A stretch of DNA of 64,000 bases from Cucumis sativus (taxonomy: Eukaryota > Streptophyta > Magnoliopsida > Cucurbitales > Cucurbitaceae), in the NCBI RefSeq assembly GCF_000004075.3, contig NC_026657.2, positions 38,984,732 to 39,048,731 on the forward strand, written 5' to 3'. Shown here in pieces: positions 33,752 through 46,720 of this stretch; the stretch's first letter is position 1, and the number at the start of each line of letters is the position of its first letter. The position numbers and the translations under genes are program-made. The notes under the pieces are model-generated. The model ran no database searches. It was not told where the DNA came from and saw only the letters and a program-made list of their open reading frames with translations.

Positions 33752-36046
33752 CTATAGGATGTCAACAGACTTCGGAGTATCATCCCTCGGCCCCTCAAGA
33801 GATCTGTACATATATAGCACCTGAACATGGTCCTCCATACCCTCCACCTGATTATCGTTTTCATTGTCATCATCACTCTTCATCACCTCAACCACCAAGT
33901 GAGGCATCGCTCTAGCAACCTCTTGGCAGCCTTGGCGAGACAATTTACAAGCTGACATCCAGAGAAATCTCATATTGTAGTAATGATGTAAACCAGACCG
34001 CAAGGCTCCATCACCAAATGGGCTATCTCTTATCTCAAGTTTTTGCAATCTATGGCAGCCCTCAAGCACGTACTTCAACGCTAAATCACTGTTCCCAGCA
34101 AAAGCAACTGACAGGGTGCGAACCAGCTTCCCATACTTCCCGATATAGCTGAAAGCACGATCCGTCAACAATCCAGATATTGCAAGCCTAGTTAGCTTTT
34201 TACAGTTTATAACAATGGCACCAAATCCTTCATCCATGGGATCTCCAGTTTTATGGTCTGGCTGGTGTCGTCCCATAATACACAGTCTAAAGACCACAAG
34301 ATCTTGGCAGTTCTGTGACATAGCTACTACGGCTGCATTGGTCATTCTCTGGCAAAAGTAGAGAATATATTGCAATTTCCTGCAACCTTCAGATATTGCC
34401 TGGAAGCCCACTTCAGAAATGGGGCCTTCGGCATCTTCTCGAGGATCAACAGGGAAAACCCTAAGTTCTCGCAATTCCTTGCAAGTTGAAGCAACAGCCT
34501 GAAGTCCTTCGTCACATATCGAATCAAGAGCCTGCAATAAAAAGAACAAAAATGTAAGCTTTCCATGCCAAATTTCCTCCCAATTACACTTCTCTACCTA
34601 AAGATCACATACCCAGAAAGTCTGGAGCTTGTGGCAGTGACTTATGACTGGTTTGAGTTGTTCAGGAGTTATATTTGCAAAGCTCAAGTTCAGAGTGGTG
34701 AGATTAGCACAAACTGGATAGATACAAGGTAGGTAATCAGGTAAAATGTCCTTGAATCCAGAAAGACAAACTAAGGATTTGCAAGCAGCAAAAGCAGAGG
34801 CAAAATCAGGCTCTGAGTCCCCATGAACCACAGCCTCTGAAGTACTAAATGAACCAGTTCCCAGATGCGTTAAACGTGGAGCCCAAATCATTAAATGGTA
34901 TAGCTGAGCAATGGAAACATAACGATTCACCCCAAGTTTCTTCAACGATGGGGATCTACTCACCAACCTCTGCAGTGCCTCAAAATTAATGGGAAACTCT
35001 ACACAATCAAAGATCAGAGATTCAAGACAAGTTTCCTTCTCAGGGAAACAAGATATCCAATCCACTTCATCATCCGCTACGTCAGATTCAATCAGATCAA
35101 GTACTCGCAGGTGCCTGAAAAGCAAATCAATCAGTCTAAGCTGAATGAAGAAAAGCCATCACTCCAGAAACTTCAACAAAAGTTCGCTATTAGAAAATAA
35201 AAACTCCACATTATTCAAAGAATCCAACCACCCAGAGACCGCAAATGGATTTCAAAGCATACAGATCCAAACCAAGGTACAAACGATCCCTAAAGACAGA
35301 CTAGTGAAGGTACATTTGACAGTACAAACTGAAGGAATCAGACTCCAGAGCTCATACCATTGAGAAAACAAAATGGAAAGAACAAGAAAACGAAGTATAA
35401 ATCTAGAGGTATACCTGCATCTGGCGGCAACAACAGCAATACCACTGGTGCCAAATCCTTCACAGCAAAACAACACAAGCTCCTTAAAGCCAGGAAAAGA
35501 GTCAGCAAGCAGAGCCAGATCGTCGTCAGTCACAGACATACGCTTCAAATAGACTCTCTCAAGCCAAGGGTATGACTTAGCCATAGCCGCCACCCATGGA
35601 GTAAAGTGAGCCCCCCAATTGTCCGGCATCAGGTTGAAATCAGCAAACCGAGGCTTCCCTTTAATACTCACTGACCGAACTCGATTAAACCGCGACGTAA
35701 CTCTACGAGGGGATACCGCATAACAATTCCCAATGAAAAGGTCGGATCGAGTAAGAGCTTCAACTCGATACCAGGACTTGCAAACAAGTGAAGCCGCGTT
35801 CCGGTCACGTCGAGAAGTAAGAAAGTGAAGCACGTTCTCAAGAACATTATGAAGTATATTCTCAGCAGAAGCAGAAGCAGAAGCAGTAACATCACCAGAA
35901 CACCCTGTGCAATTGCGAGTTTTACTAGCAGATTCAGCTATGGCATCACCACCCCCACCCGCACCCGCACCTCCATCACCAACTAGATCCGAAGTTAAAG
36001 ATCGATCTTCGTCTTCGGACATTTCTTCAGCTTGATCCACTCTCAT
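33752..36046 (-). CDS. AFB5: AFB4/AFB5-class auxin receptor F-box protein, copy 1 (637 aa, 3 exons)
   Basis: Minus-strand exons: 35415-36046, 34613-35114 and 33752-34531, all GT-AG, 1914 nt in frame. The ATG at 36044-36046 gives [15 protein letters not shown], and the second copy starts the same way. The acidic, Ser/Ala/Gly-rich N-terminal extension (about 60 residues) is typical of AFB4/5 and absent from TIR1. The F-box lies at about 64-104 ([10 protein letters not shown]...LVCKSW), followed by leucine-rich repeats to the end ([14 protein letters not shown]). Such proteins join SCF ubiquitin ligases through SKP1 and recruit Aux/IAA repressors when auxin is bound. The position of TIR1 His78 is Arg here ([10 protein letters not shown]133) and that of TIR1 Ser438 is Ala (LAISGLL), both AFB4/5 features; TIR1 Arg403 is conserved (VFRLCIMG). 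A (GCTTCT)n-like coding repeat makes an ASASAS run near 55-61. Confidence 0.95.
33956..33977 (-). other. Degenerate miR393-type site in exon 3, copy 1
   Basis: In TIR1/AFB2-type genes, miR393 pairs with codons for MRSLWM. Here the corresponding codons (MRFLWM) read ATGAGATTTCTCTGGATG, which differ at about four positions from the cleavable TIR1 version as I remember it. Regulation by miR393 is therefore doubtful. Confidence 0.5.
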
Positions 36047-36300
36047 ATGCAACAAATCAAACTACCCACTTGTTAAAAAATCCTGAACAACAAACCATGA
36101 ATCAGATCAAGGAAATTAGGTTTAGAAAAGAAGAAGAAGAGAGAGAGAATGGAAGAAGATGAAGAGAAAGAGAGAGAAATGAGAATGCATAGGTGTGATT
36201 TGAGAGGAGTGTGAAATAATATGTAAAAAATGGAGGGATTAGTTTAAGAAGTGATGAGAAGGACAATGGAGTGTAAACAGTAGGCTCTCCTGTCTGTATC
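36047..36300 (-). promoter_or_regulatory. 5' leader and proximal promoter of AFB copy 1
   Basis: On the minus strand this strip is strongly CT-rich (plus strand GAAGAAGAAGAGAGAGAG around 36128-36145), as is common in plant 5' UTRs. It aligns with the region above 50294 in the second copy, although long indels separate them. Confidence 0.4.
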
Positions 36301-36351
36301 TCTGGGCATTGGGATTCTTCTTGCCTCTATATTTTTTCTTTTTTTAAATAT

Positions 36352-36375
36352 CTTTATTATTATTATTATTATTTT
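36352..36375. repeat. (TTA)n microsatellite
   Basis: Perfect TTA repeats in the upstream flank of AFB copy 1. The second copy has no equivalent, so the expansion is later than the duplication. Confidence 0.85.
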
Positions 36376-36619
36376 AAATTAAATTATTTATTTATCTCTA
36401 TGTTTCTGTTCTTTCAAATGGCTCCCCACACACCTGCTCTATTATTTTAGGGGCTTTCCCCTCAACAATCTTGTCCTTTCATTTCACACTTCATTACTTT
36501 TCTTTTCTTTTTCTAAATATAATAACATTAATAATAATAATAATAATAATTTTTTTCAATATTTAATTAATTGCCCTAAAACAACTACTCTTACTCTTGC
36601 CCTTTGTGGGTCAATCAAC

Positions 36620-37911
36620 CTCACCCTCTAAATACAAAAAAAAAAAAAAAAAAATACTTGGGTAGATCTCGATTCATATTTGATTGACACGGTATAATGT
36701 ATGCAATTCACTCAATTGTTAGAGAGTAATTTGTTGTGTGATAAAAATAAATTAGAAAATTACATTAGATGGTAAAAAAATTTAGAAAAAAACAGCTCAC
36801 AACATCTTTTTTTTTATATTGCAAATTTGATAAATATGACGGTAATCTGCTCTCAAATTTGCTATTTTTGCAAATTTGAAAATGTAAGTGGCATGGACTC
36901 TATTGTTATAAATTTTTTGGTTGTTTTTGCAGACTTCCCAAATAAATTTATCATTTAGTGAAATATTTTAGTAGTATGTGAGTGGTGATAAGAGGTGTAC
37001 AACAATAGGTGATGTTCGGGCTCCGTCTTAGTATTATTTATTAAAATAAAAATAAAACCCTCTAGATGTGGTGTTTGATTTTTAAAGTTTGCAAAAACTT
37101 TATGAATGTGTATTTCAAAAATACTCTTGAAGTGTATGTTTCTTAGGGTTTATTAGGTAATCATTTGTTTGTTTGTATTTATCTATTTATTTTGTTCTTT
37201 TAAATTAAGTCTGTAATCATCTATTTTATCTAGTTTATTTACGTTACTGCCTACATTTTATTTTAATGTTTTTAAAAATTAAAGTATGTTTTAAAAACTT
37301 ACGTTTGTTTATGACGTTTGATTGAGAGAACTTAACTTATTTCTGTTTTGAAAGTGAATACGGTGATAAGAAATTATAAAAAACTAACTTAATTTTCAAA
37401 ATCCAAATGTTTATCTAACGAAAGGCTTTAGAATTTTGAACATAAATTGGGATATGAATGATGTGTCAATGACCTATAACACAAAATTAGATCCTCTCAT
37501 CATTTTGATTTATTGTCAATAGTTTTAGGTATCAATCTTTGTTAGACTTTTTTTTAAAGAAAAAGTATAAATTTCAATGGTACTTTTGAAATATTTGTAA
37601 AAGTTGAGAGGTGATATTACAATTTTTTGGAAGTGAGTATTTCAATGGTTTCTTTCGTACACTTTCACCTTAAAACATATATATATAATTTACAGTTTTG
37701 AAGATCTAGTTAAGAGCGACAAATACTACTACTACAGATAACAATAATAAAAGTGTACGGCCAAATGTAACTTATAGACTATAAATTTTAAATTTGAGCG
37801 AAGATATATCCTCATTAAAATTTGAAAAATGTCTTTTTATTAGACCGTGTAATTAGATTTTAAGCATTTTAACTATTACTATAATTAATGCTCCAATTTG
37901 ATTTTAAAAAT
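36620..37911. other. AT-rich intergenic region
   Basis: An A-run near 36638-36655, then AT-rich DNA with no gene seen. Confidence 0.5.
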
Positions 37912-38340
37912 TCACTTACACCTAGTAGGTTTCTTTCCATAAGGCAAATCAACATAGTCCCAAGTATGAGTTTTTTCCAAAGCTTAAAGTTTTTTATTCA
38001 TTGCTTGTTGCCACAACAGGTTAGTAATGACTTTCTTGTACAATGAAATTTCAACCAAAGACATGATAGTGGAAAAACAATGGTGATTTTTAAGATGAGG
38101 AGTTTCTCTTACTCGGGTAGACTGTCGGACTGGTGCAAATTTAGGATCCTCGCAAAGGGACAGATGAAAGATTTGAAAGCATAGAGATAGAATCAGATTG
38201 AGTGAGCTCATATATGGGTAAAAGACAAGGTGTAGTGTCAGATGGTGAGTCAGAAGTGGAAAATAGATAAGTAGAATGATCGATGAATAATGGATGAGGG
38301 CCAAGAAAAAGTGTATGAAATGAAGAAATACTAAATACAA
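37912..38340 (-). pseudogene. Ty1-copia pol relic (integrase-RT junction)
   Basis: On the minus strand the frame reads APVRQSTRVRETPHLK, HHCFSTIMSLVE, then LLWQQAMNKKL, a TAA stop, and continues in the same frame with ALEKTHTWDYVDLPYGKK to 37912. The RQSTR..R...LKDYHC...PLWQQAM.EE..AL.K..TWD.V.LP order is the hallmark of the junction between integrase and reverse transcriptase in copia polyproteins. The surviving part is about 430 bp, with an in-frame stop and a decayed N-terminal side. No LTRs are seen. Confidence 0.8.
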
Positions 38341-39430
38341 TTATACTCTAAAAAAGCAGAGTCCTAATTACAGTAATATTAATTTTAATCTCTATATATT
38401 CGTTTGAATATAACTTAATTGGTTAAAAACATATTTTAAAAAATAATTAAGACATTTATTAATAAAAAAAGTGAGAGATCTAACTCTCAACATCCAAAAT
38501 CATTAAACTATCAAACCAATAACATAACTATATACTAAGTTGTTGCATCTAATAATTAAATAAAGTGATATACAAATTATCTTTGAGAAAGACCAAATAA
38601 GAGTATGGACTAAATAATTTTCAGCTTATTCATGCAATGTAAAGCTTCTTATGGTAATGGACTAGTTAGCAATTAGATTAATAAAATCCACATATTCTTA
38701 CAAATATCGTATTGTTGTTGTAATTATTTTATTCGTTATATGTATGCTAATGTATCACAAATAGATTATGACACTTTATTATATTTATGAATATTTTAAA
38801 ATTTTTGTTATTAACAATACGATAGTAGGTAGTCAACGTTACATTTCTCATTTCTCATTTATTTTTTATTATTTTACAAAAGCATTTACTTTAATTTTTA
38901 AGGAACCTCTTTTTTTTTTTTTTGCAATTATCTCATTGTACCTATTTTAATTTTTTTTGTTCAAAACATATATTGGGTATTTAAACATCCAATTTGTAAA
39001 ATTGCAAACTATTATAATGTAAACAAATGTATAGGTATTTTTTCTAAATGACAAATGTTTAAACAAATATCACCAAATATCATGATAGACCTTGTGGTTA
39101 TAAAAAATCAAGTCTTCAAATTATGACCTTTGTTATCATTTTATCAACGAAATTTAGAACATAGATGCTATGACAACAAATAGAATCAAGTGATCCTATG
39201 TAACAATAACAATATTTGTAATTGTAATAGCAATGCTAGCCATAACGACTAGTGAGTTCCATATAAATTTTAGATGATCGAACATACTCGATTATTCGAC
39301 CATATCCTTCTATGTGTTCTTTTATTTTTTCTATGTTAATTTGATATTAGTTTGTTTAAATTGATATGAAGTGAAGTTTAATATTTAAGGGAATAGAATT
39401 ATTAGGAAGTTTTGGTTTAAATTATACTTT
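38341..39430. other. AT-rich intergenic region
   Basis: No gene seen. 38409-38426 repeats the box-A-like motif found at 18472. Confidence 0.45.
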
Positions 39431-39488
39431 TTCTAAAATTTAAAATGTTGACTGTGACCTCCCAAGTCTTCCCGGGTAAAACCACTCC

Positions 39489-42400
39489 TTGCTAATCACG
39501 GTTTCTTCGGAACTATGCTACGAACTACACAAAGCTATCAAGGTCGACGCTCTCCGGTCCCTGGATCGTCATCTCCGTGTACATCGAGTCCTTTACTCCG
39601 ACTCCATTGGAGCTGCTGCTTCAGCACCGCCTCCTGAATGCATTCCATATGCCTGTCCATCCACCTCCACTTTCATTTACTTCCCCGGCAGTGCGTCAAG
39701 CGTGAGTATACTCGAATAGCCTCTGAAACTGGATTTCCTCTTGGATTCAGGGTAATCTGGTGGTCATTTATGTTTCTTAACTGCTTGTTTATCATCAACG
39801 AATCCTAGGTTTTCTTCTTGTTCAGAAAAGACGGATTCAACTAGGAGTTGGTTGAGTTATGACGAAAGAAGGCGGTGGAGGCAAGCTGAGCGTTTGAGGA
39901 TCTCGGGAGGTATATGTAATGTGTTAGCATTTCGAGTTATTGATTTTCTGTTTGCTTCTTAACGTACATTTAGTGTATTGTTTTCCTGTTCCATCAATTG
40001 CGTTACGAGTAGCATTGCCTGGAAGTTTTCCATCTCGTTAAGCAGCGTCGCGAAATCTGTCTTCAAAATTTCATTTGTTTGTTAATGTTTCCACTTATGG
40101 ATTCAGGAGTCGGGAGACTTGCGAACAAGCATCAGGAGTCGTTAAGCAGCTAATGATGGCTTTTAAACGTTGGCTGTATGCATTGTGTGGTGGTGATAAA
40201 CCTCTCCTGTATGAAGACGACGAGTTTCGTATTCGAGGTTTTCGGAGGTATGTTTGACTTCTTTTTCTCATTGGTTTCTATTTCCTCATTTTGTGTACTC
40301 TTCTCACTGGCTTTTGTGGTTAATTTATCTATCAGTTCTCATTTTCGTATAGGAACCCTCCAAAATAGACTCGAGTGTAAACTAACTTCCGTAAAACAGA
40401 GCATGAAGTACTAACAAAAAGTCTGAGCTGGAATCGGTTTCGAGATGTCCCTAACTATTTTTACTACTTACTTATTAGGTAGGAGGAAAGTTTTGAAATC
40501 CAAACTTACAAGATTAAGGATATGACAGTTTTCCTTTGTGTCAATTGGTATCTTTTCCTTGACAGAAATTCAATCTTGAAATCAAGACGGTGATTGTAAC
40601 TTTCAACATTTTTCAAAAAATGATTAAGTGAAGACACCAGAATGCACGTGGTCTTGCTTGCTCTTGTTGCTTTGCAATCAAAGCTGCAATATAGTTCAAT
40701 TTCGACTGTACAAAGTACATGTTTTATGTGCACTTGTCCGAAGATGCCTTAAAACTGAAAGTTAAAAACGTCTTGAAGTCAGAGATCCGAAATATATCTA
40801 TGTCAGTTTGTGGTTTTGCGAGTGTTTGCAAGTGACTTTGAGATGCTGAAGGAGTTATGAACTAATTAAACTGAACTTTTCTTTTTTATTGGCCTTGGGA
40901 GTTACAACTAATAATGTTTAGCATAATATTGCTCTATATTAAATTACTTAAGCTACTTTTCAAAATGGAGAGAGATCACCACTTCTTGGCATTGTTACTT
41001 AACTATATTGTAAAGCATTGCTTGAGATTAAGCGTAGGTAGAACTTTTGTAGGAGTCAAGCAATGCAGCTTTTAGATGCTGAGATGTCTCATGAATTGGT
41101 TATTGCCATATCATTGAGCACATTACTTAGTTACAGCATTTTTGGGAAACTATATAATAAACAACCACAAAAACTTGTCTATATCTGAACATATGGCTTC
41201 TCTGGTAAGATCGAAATGGAAGTGATCTCAAAGGAGTTCTCTACTATGTTCTGCTTGGGGAGTAGTACGGGGTCTGAGGAATGTGGGATTTTACATCATT
41301 GGTTTGAAGAACTATCTAAACTTCTTATTATATGCAGTAGCTTTATGATTTCATTCTAATGTTGATAGGTAAGAATTCCAATAAATTCACTGAAGGCAGA
41401 GAGCCGACGAACAAGTCAATTAGATCAACTCTGTAGAGAAATACACAACAGGTTATCTCTGTGGTCCATGGAATCTGTCTATGGAAGGATGTTTCTTTGA
41501 TAGTGCTCTGAAAAAGTTTAAAGGAAGTTTTTGCAGAAATTCAATTCATGATGGCCGATGGGCATGGGCTAATTCCCACCGTCATAAATGAAATCAAATT
41601 ACCATCATTCCCCAGTGGTTGGTCTTGAGTAAGAATGTTATATCTTGCCAAGTGTCTGAAAAGAGGTACAATAAGAATGGCATACTATGGTATATTTAAA
41701 ATTTTCACCTTCATAAATGTAAGTTTCCAGTGTCGTCTACCAGTTGATCATCGGCCAGGATTTTATTTTCTATCAAGAGCTCGAAGGTTGTCATGGCATG
41801 TGAAATATAAAATTTTGCACTGAAATCCGGTTAAGATTTCTACCATCATAATGGAAATTACCAATGTTAACCAGCAGTTGATCATGGCTGAGAATGCTGA
41901 ATAATGCCAAAATTCTTGCATTGAAGGATGCCATGGTTTGTGGAATCTCAAATTAATTTCTCTGTTGGTTGTTTGTGATTTATATTGTATTTAATACACA
42001 TTGGGAGTCGAATAAAATACTAAACGATAAGATAAGTTATAATTTTAATATATTGGACACAATAACCTAAGCTATCATTCATAACTATAATGTCAAAAAT
42101 GCTAATCACAGGTGTATTATCATAGACTTTTGCCAGGCAACTTGATATTTACATGGCTCTTGTCCTTTTGTTTCACAGCAAAGATAGATGCCGAGTTGAA
42201 AGGCTTTGAAATATGACAAGTTTAGAAGATTCGTCAATTGCAATTGAGTAGGAAACACTAACAAAAAGAATTTAAAAGAGATTATTATTATTATCATCAT
42301 TTTTATTTTTATTTATTTTGTATTTTTTAGGGTCCGAGGCCAATGAAGCACTCTGCAGAATGGACGATCATAATAGAGTTGTAGTCGCATGGCAAAGGGA

Positions 42401-44100
42401 GTTGGAAGCATACTGAGAGTTAAGTATTATTATCCATTAACACTTCTAATTAAGTTAGCATCGTCTGGAGCTTAAAAAGTATATCCTGTGTTTATTCTTG
42501 TGAGTAACTACATCTAATAATAGTATTTTTAGGACCAGTAATTAAACCTATACTAGAATTTTAAAAGATTAACTAATATGGTTAAATCTAACCTTGAGAG
42601 CTTGAATTTAAACTTTAGCATACTTGTATATATATTTTTACTTTGTGTTATATCTATGAATACTTTTAAGTTTTATCGTTATATTCTCAAAAAATAATCA
42701 ACAAAATTCCAAATAATAGGGTTGAGATTGAATAAAATAGGGCACCCGCTGCGAATTGCAAAAGTTTTAATGACCCCTTTGAGCTTGGGCTTTAAAGAGG
42801 CTCTCTAGTATGACCCACTCAATGAGTGACGGTCGTTAGCCTTTGCATGCGTATAGTTGATTTTGATTAAGTTCATAAAATATGAGAAGTATCCTTTATT
42901 GTTATCTTAAAATATTCATCATACGATAAAATAATGGAAAAGTAGATTAGAATCTACAATTTGTTTAACCAATAAAATTATGTTTAAGGTCGGCATGTGG
43001 TTTTTTTTATTGTTTTTATGTTTGAGATTTGGGACGTTATTATCATTTTAAGTATAAAATATCATTTTTAGTAGGTTCTAATGTTTGAGGATGGTTGATA
43101 ATCATTTTGTTTCTATGTTATCTACTTGTGAAAAGTAAAGTTATTCAATACTGCTTCAACTCCATCAATGTGAATTAATATGTAATTTGTACCGATTTTT
43201 TTATTTATTTAATAGATATTAGCTTTTCATCCAAGATGATAGAAGCTCCATATGTATACATGTATTCTTTTTTTGTTGTAAAAAAATATTAATTTATGGA
43301 TCGTTTGTTCGAAAAAAAAGTAATCGAGATTTGAAAAACACTGAAATTAGGGGGAGAATTCCTTTGGTTTTATATTTCTTTTAGAGAGGCAACATTTGCC
43401 TTTTATACATTGATTAAATGTAAATGAAAAGTTATTTTTTTAAAATAATAATAATAATAATTATTATTGCATGGGATAAAACTTAAAAAAATAATTTTGA
43501 CTCTACACTTTTATTCAAATAACAATTTAGTTCAGATAGGTAAACAATTTTATTCTCAAATTTTTATGGATTTAGGAACTTTTTGATATGTATTATAACT
43601 TAAGTCTTTGTATCAATTTTGAGATAGAAGGATCCATTACTCATCTGTGTAATGCTTGTAAGAAAAAGAATGCATATGTAGTCAAATATTTATAACTATG
43701 TCCTACTATGTAAATCATATTAAATTGTTAAAATGAATTTAAATCATATAGTGGTTGGACTATAATTTCGATTTCCCCCATTTTGTATTTAAAATTATAC
43801 TAAATTGTTAAAATGAATCTAATTCACCCAAATAGTACTTGTACTATCATATAAAATTTATGGGTAAAACAAAATCATATTAAGATTTAATGGAGTTTAT
43901 TAAATGTTACATGCGTATAGCCGTGTAGCCGTGTATTTACAAACTACATAACCAAATTCTTAACTACATTAGATACTTTCTATTTCATTTCTTTGGTTTA
44001 CACTTGGTGGTTAAGTTTTATATTTTTAGGTATAGCTCTCTTCTGGAACAACATTGGAGAACTCTCTTTCGCTTTGCAGGTCTTGGTTAAGGCTATTGCG
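39489..44100 (+). other. Gene-like region of unknown identity, several exon-like pieces
   Basis: From about 39440 to 40260 the base composition rises well above the surroundings and codon-like pieces have good splice borders. A frame at 39489-39719 (CYELHKAIKVDALRSL...) has GTGAGT at 39701. An exon-like piece at about 39827-39909 reads KTDSTRSWLSYDERRRWRQA, with an acceptor TTGTTCAG and a donor GGTATATG. A piece at about 40107-40246 has acceptor ATTCAG and donor GTATGT. One at about 42331-42417 follows TTTTTTAG and reads EALCRMDDHNRVVVAWQREL. A last piece at about 44030-44098 after TTTTTAG ends SSLLEQHWRTLFRFAGLG and TAA. I could not join them into one frame and do not recognise the protein. 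It may be a real plant gene of an unfamiliar family or a decayed one. Confidence 0.3.
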
Positions 44101-44109
44101 TGTCATACG

Positions 44110-46720
44110 AGCAACGGTAAAAGTTGTTACATATAAGCACCGACAGATTTAACATGAGTTTAGGGGACTTGATATTCCTCCTCAGCTTATTGCTAGTCAA
44201 ATGATAAATGTATGTCCCCACCTTTCTTTAATATTTATATTCTTTATTTTTCCTTTCTTGATCCAAAGAATTTTTGGACTTGTCACTACTTGTAAGACTG
44301 CATATGAAGACGAAAAAGAATTGAATAGATTCAATATTGTATAAAGATTGACTCTATTTGACCTGATGATTCTCCAACTTTGTTGAACTGTAGACTTTAA
44401 ATTTAACGCATAAAGGAGGACCCCTCATTTAGATCGGATGGAACCACTTCTTCCTTCAGTAGATTTTCTTGAAGGTAAAAATTTCCTATTCAAGAATTTA
44501 ATTTCTTTAATGATCAATTATCATTTTTTAAGATCATTGCATATGCACTGAGTTCATATCGTATTAAATCTTTTCACAAGAATAATAACAAAAACAAAAG
44601 ATAGGTAGCATATGATACCAACTTATTAAGGCCTAAATTTATGTTTTGATTATTAATGTTTTATTGCTAAAGCTTCGATCTAGGCTATTATGTTTTAGTG
44701 TTTTTTAATTTGATATTCCTAGTTCATGAATGTTATAATTGGTTGATGGTAGTAGTAGGTTTGAATGACATGATACTTAGTTTATGCATTTTTTAAAAAT
44801 TATTTTTTTAAAAAAACTATTTATACTTGTGTCTGAAAGTACTTTATCACACACATATATATAGAAGTCTTTTTGTCTTAAACAAAGAAACGCTAAAGTC
44901 TTTCTTCAAATAATTCATCTCTCAAGTTATTTTTCAAAAATAAATTACAAATTTTCAATATGCATATTTATTATGTCTTCTTTTTATATATAAATATTTT
45001 TTTTAAAAGCACTTATAATCATATAAAATCACCCAAAAGCTATATTGGTTATTTTTCCCAATCAACTTGCAAAAAAAAAAAAAGTTTTTTTATCTATTTA
45101 TTTTTTCCAAAAGTTTTTTATCTATTTATTTTTTCCAAAAGTTTTTTTATCTATTTATTTTTTCCAAAAGTTATTTCAAACACATTACAAGTATAAAAGA
45201 AAAGAAACTAATAGAAACTAAAGATGTTAAAATGGACATTGAAGACTAAACTAAAACACATGTTCAGCCTAAAAATTAGGTAAAACTCAGTTTTATATTT
45301 CTATTTGATCTTGAACGAAACTCAACGTTATATCTTCACAAAGTTTTAAGGTTTAGTTACAAATGTAATGAAATAAAAAAAATATTTATAAAATATAATA
45401 AAATTTTAGAATTTATCCATAGTAAAGATTGATAGATATAATTTTGTTAATATATATATATATAGATATTTCAACACCTTTATCATTTAAAATAGTTTTT
45501 TTAATTTTAATTTATTAAATTAAATTAAAAGCTGAAAAATTACAACTACAGCGGAAGACTCAACCTATCAAATAGCCTAACTCTAGTTGTGCCCAAACCA
45601 AACCACTGGACACTCAACACACAAATTAAGTACTAATCCAAATTTAGTAGTAGTCAGATGTTAAATGTCAACTAAAAGACAACACTTCACAAAAACAATA
45701 TGCACGAAAACAATGGTCTTCAAATCAACTTAAAAGATTGAAATAAACTTAATTCAACTAACATAGAAATTGTACTAACAACAATTAAGCCAGCTTGTAG
45801 GTTAACTTTCACCTCCCATTTTGTATCCAAGAAGAAAAGAAAACAAGTAGAAAAAAGAAACATTTACTGTACAACTAATTGAAATTGAAATTAAAATTCT
45901 AATGTTAATCTTGAAATTATAACAGAAATTTAAAATTCCGAATTGATCATGAACCGATGCCTATCGGCTCTCTCTCTCAATTATTCATCTCATACTTCTC
46001 TGATTTCTTTGTATTTATATAGTTTATTTATTAAATAAAACGTAGTTTGTCTTTGAACTTCATTTAAATTGCAAACAAATTATTTGAACACCATGGAAAA
46101 CGAAGAATCTGGTGGAAGACAAAATCTTAGCAAAATGAAAACTGGAAGCTTCTATATTGTCGTTTTGCTCATTGCTATTATTTTTTCTCTTCATACAATT
46201 ATATGGGATTGGTTACAATATGATTAGGACGTTCTATCAAAGGGGAAAAATGTAATTTCAATGAACTTGAAATCTTATCCTTTTAAGATTGTTTGGGTTA
46301 TCATAGTTTAAAGTGTTATAATAGCTTCAAGCTGTTTTAGTTTGATTTATAAATGAGAAGACATAGGGGATAGTATGATAGACTAGAAAACTTAGCAAAC
46401 TTAGCAGATCATTCAAAATCGATCAAGTTGATCGGTGATGATAAGCAGAAGAGCGTCGGTTTGGAAAAGATCTAAACGAACAAATTTTTATTCTTTGAAG
46501 AATTAAATTGACTCAAACCGACCAATTGAAAAGTTGGTTTGAACATTTATCAAACCAATCATGGTCGGTTTAATCACAGTTTGATCAAAAATTGATACAA
46601 TAATTGTAAACTTTAGCTATTATAATGAAAGACCTGAACTTTGAGAACTTAAGACGAGTTGGGTCAATCAACGCCCAACAAATTCAATCAATTAAGAAAT
46701 GTAGTAAAAGGGTAAAAATG
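44110..46720. other. AT-rich intergenic region
   Basis: No gene seen apart from the 29-bp tandem repeat below. Around 46500-46590 there are ACCGACCAATTG, AAACCAATCATGGTCGGTTTAA words that recur near 53262-53282, suggesting a dispersed repeat family. Confidence 0.5.
45083..45168 (+). repeat. Tandem repeat, three copies of a 28-29-bp unit
   Basis: The unit AGTTTTTTTATCTATTTATT plus TTTTCCAAA occurs at 45083-45111, 45112-45139 and 45140-45168. Copies differ only in T-run length. Confidence 0.92.

Larger units (their letters stand above)
32395..36600 (-). repeat. Segmental duplication block, copy 1
   Basis: Homologous in order and orientation to about 46725-50690. Shared anchors outside the coding region are GCTGTTGCCAACTTGC with ACAACATAAGGTTAGACAAG (3' side, 32424-32465), CGCAAACTCAGGG (32636), TATGGAAATTCTGT (32977), and on the 5' side GGACAATGGAGTGT (36261), ATCTCTGGGCATT (36299) and TTTGTCCT-type blocks near 36470. 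Limits are approximate. Confidence 0.8.
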
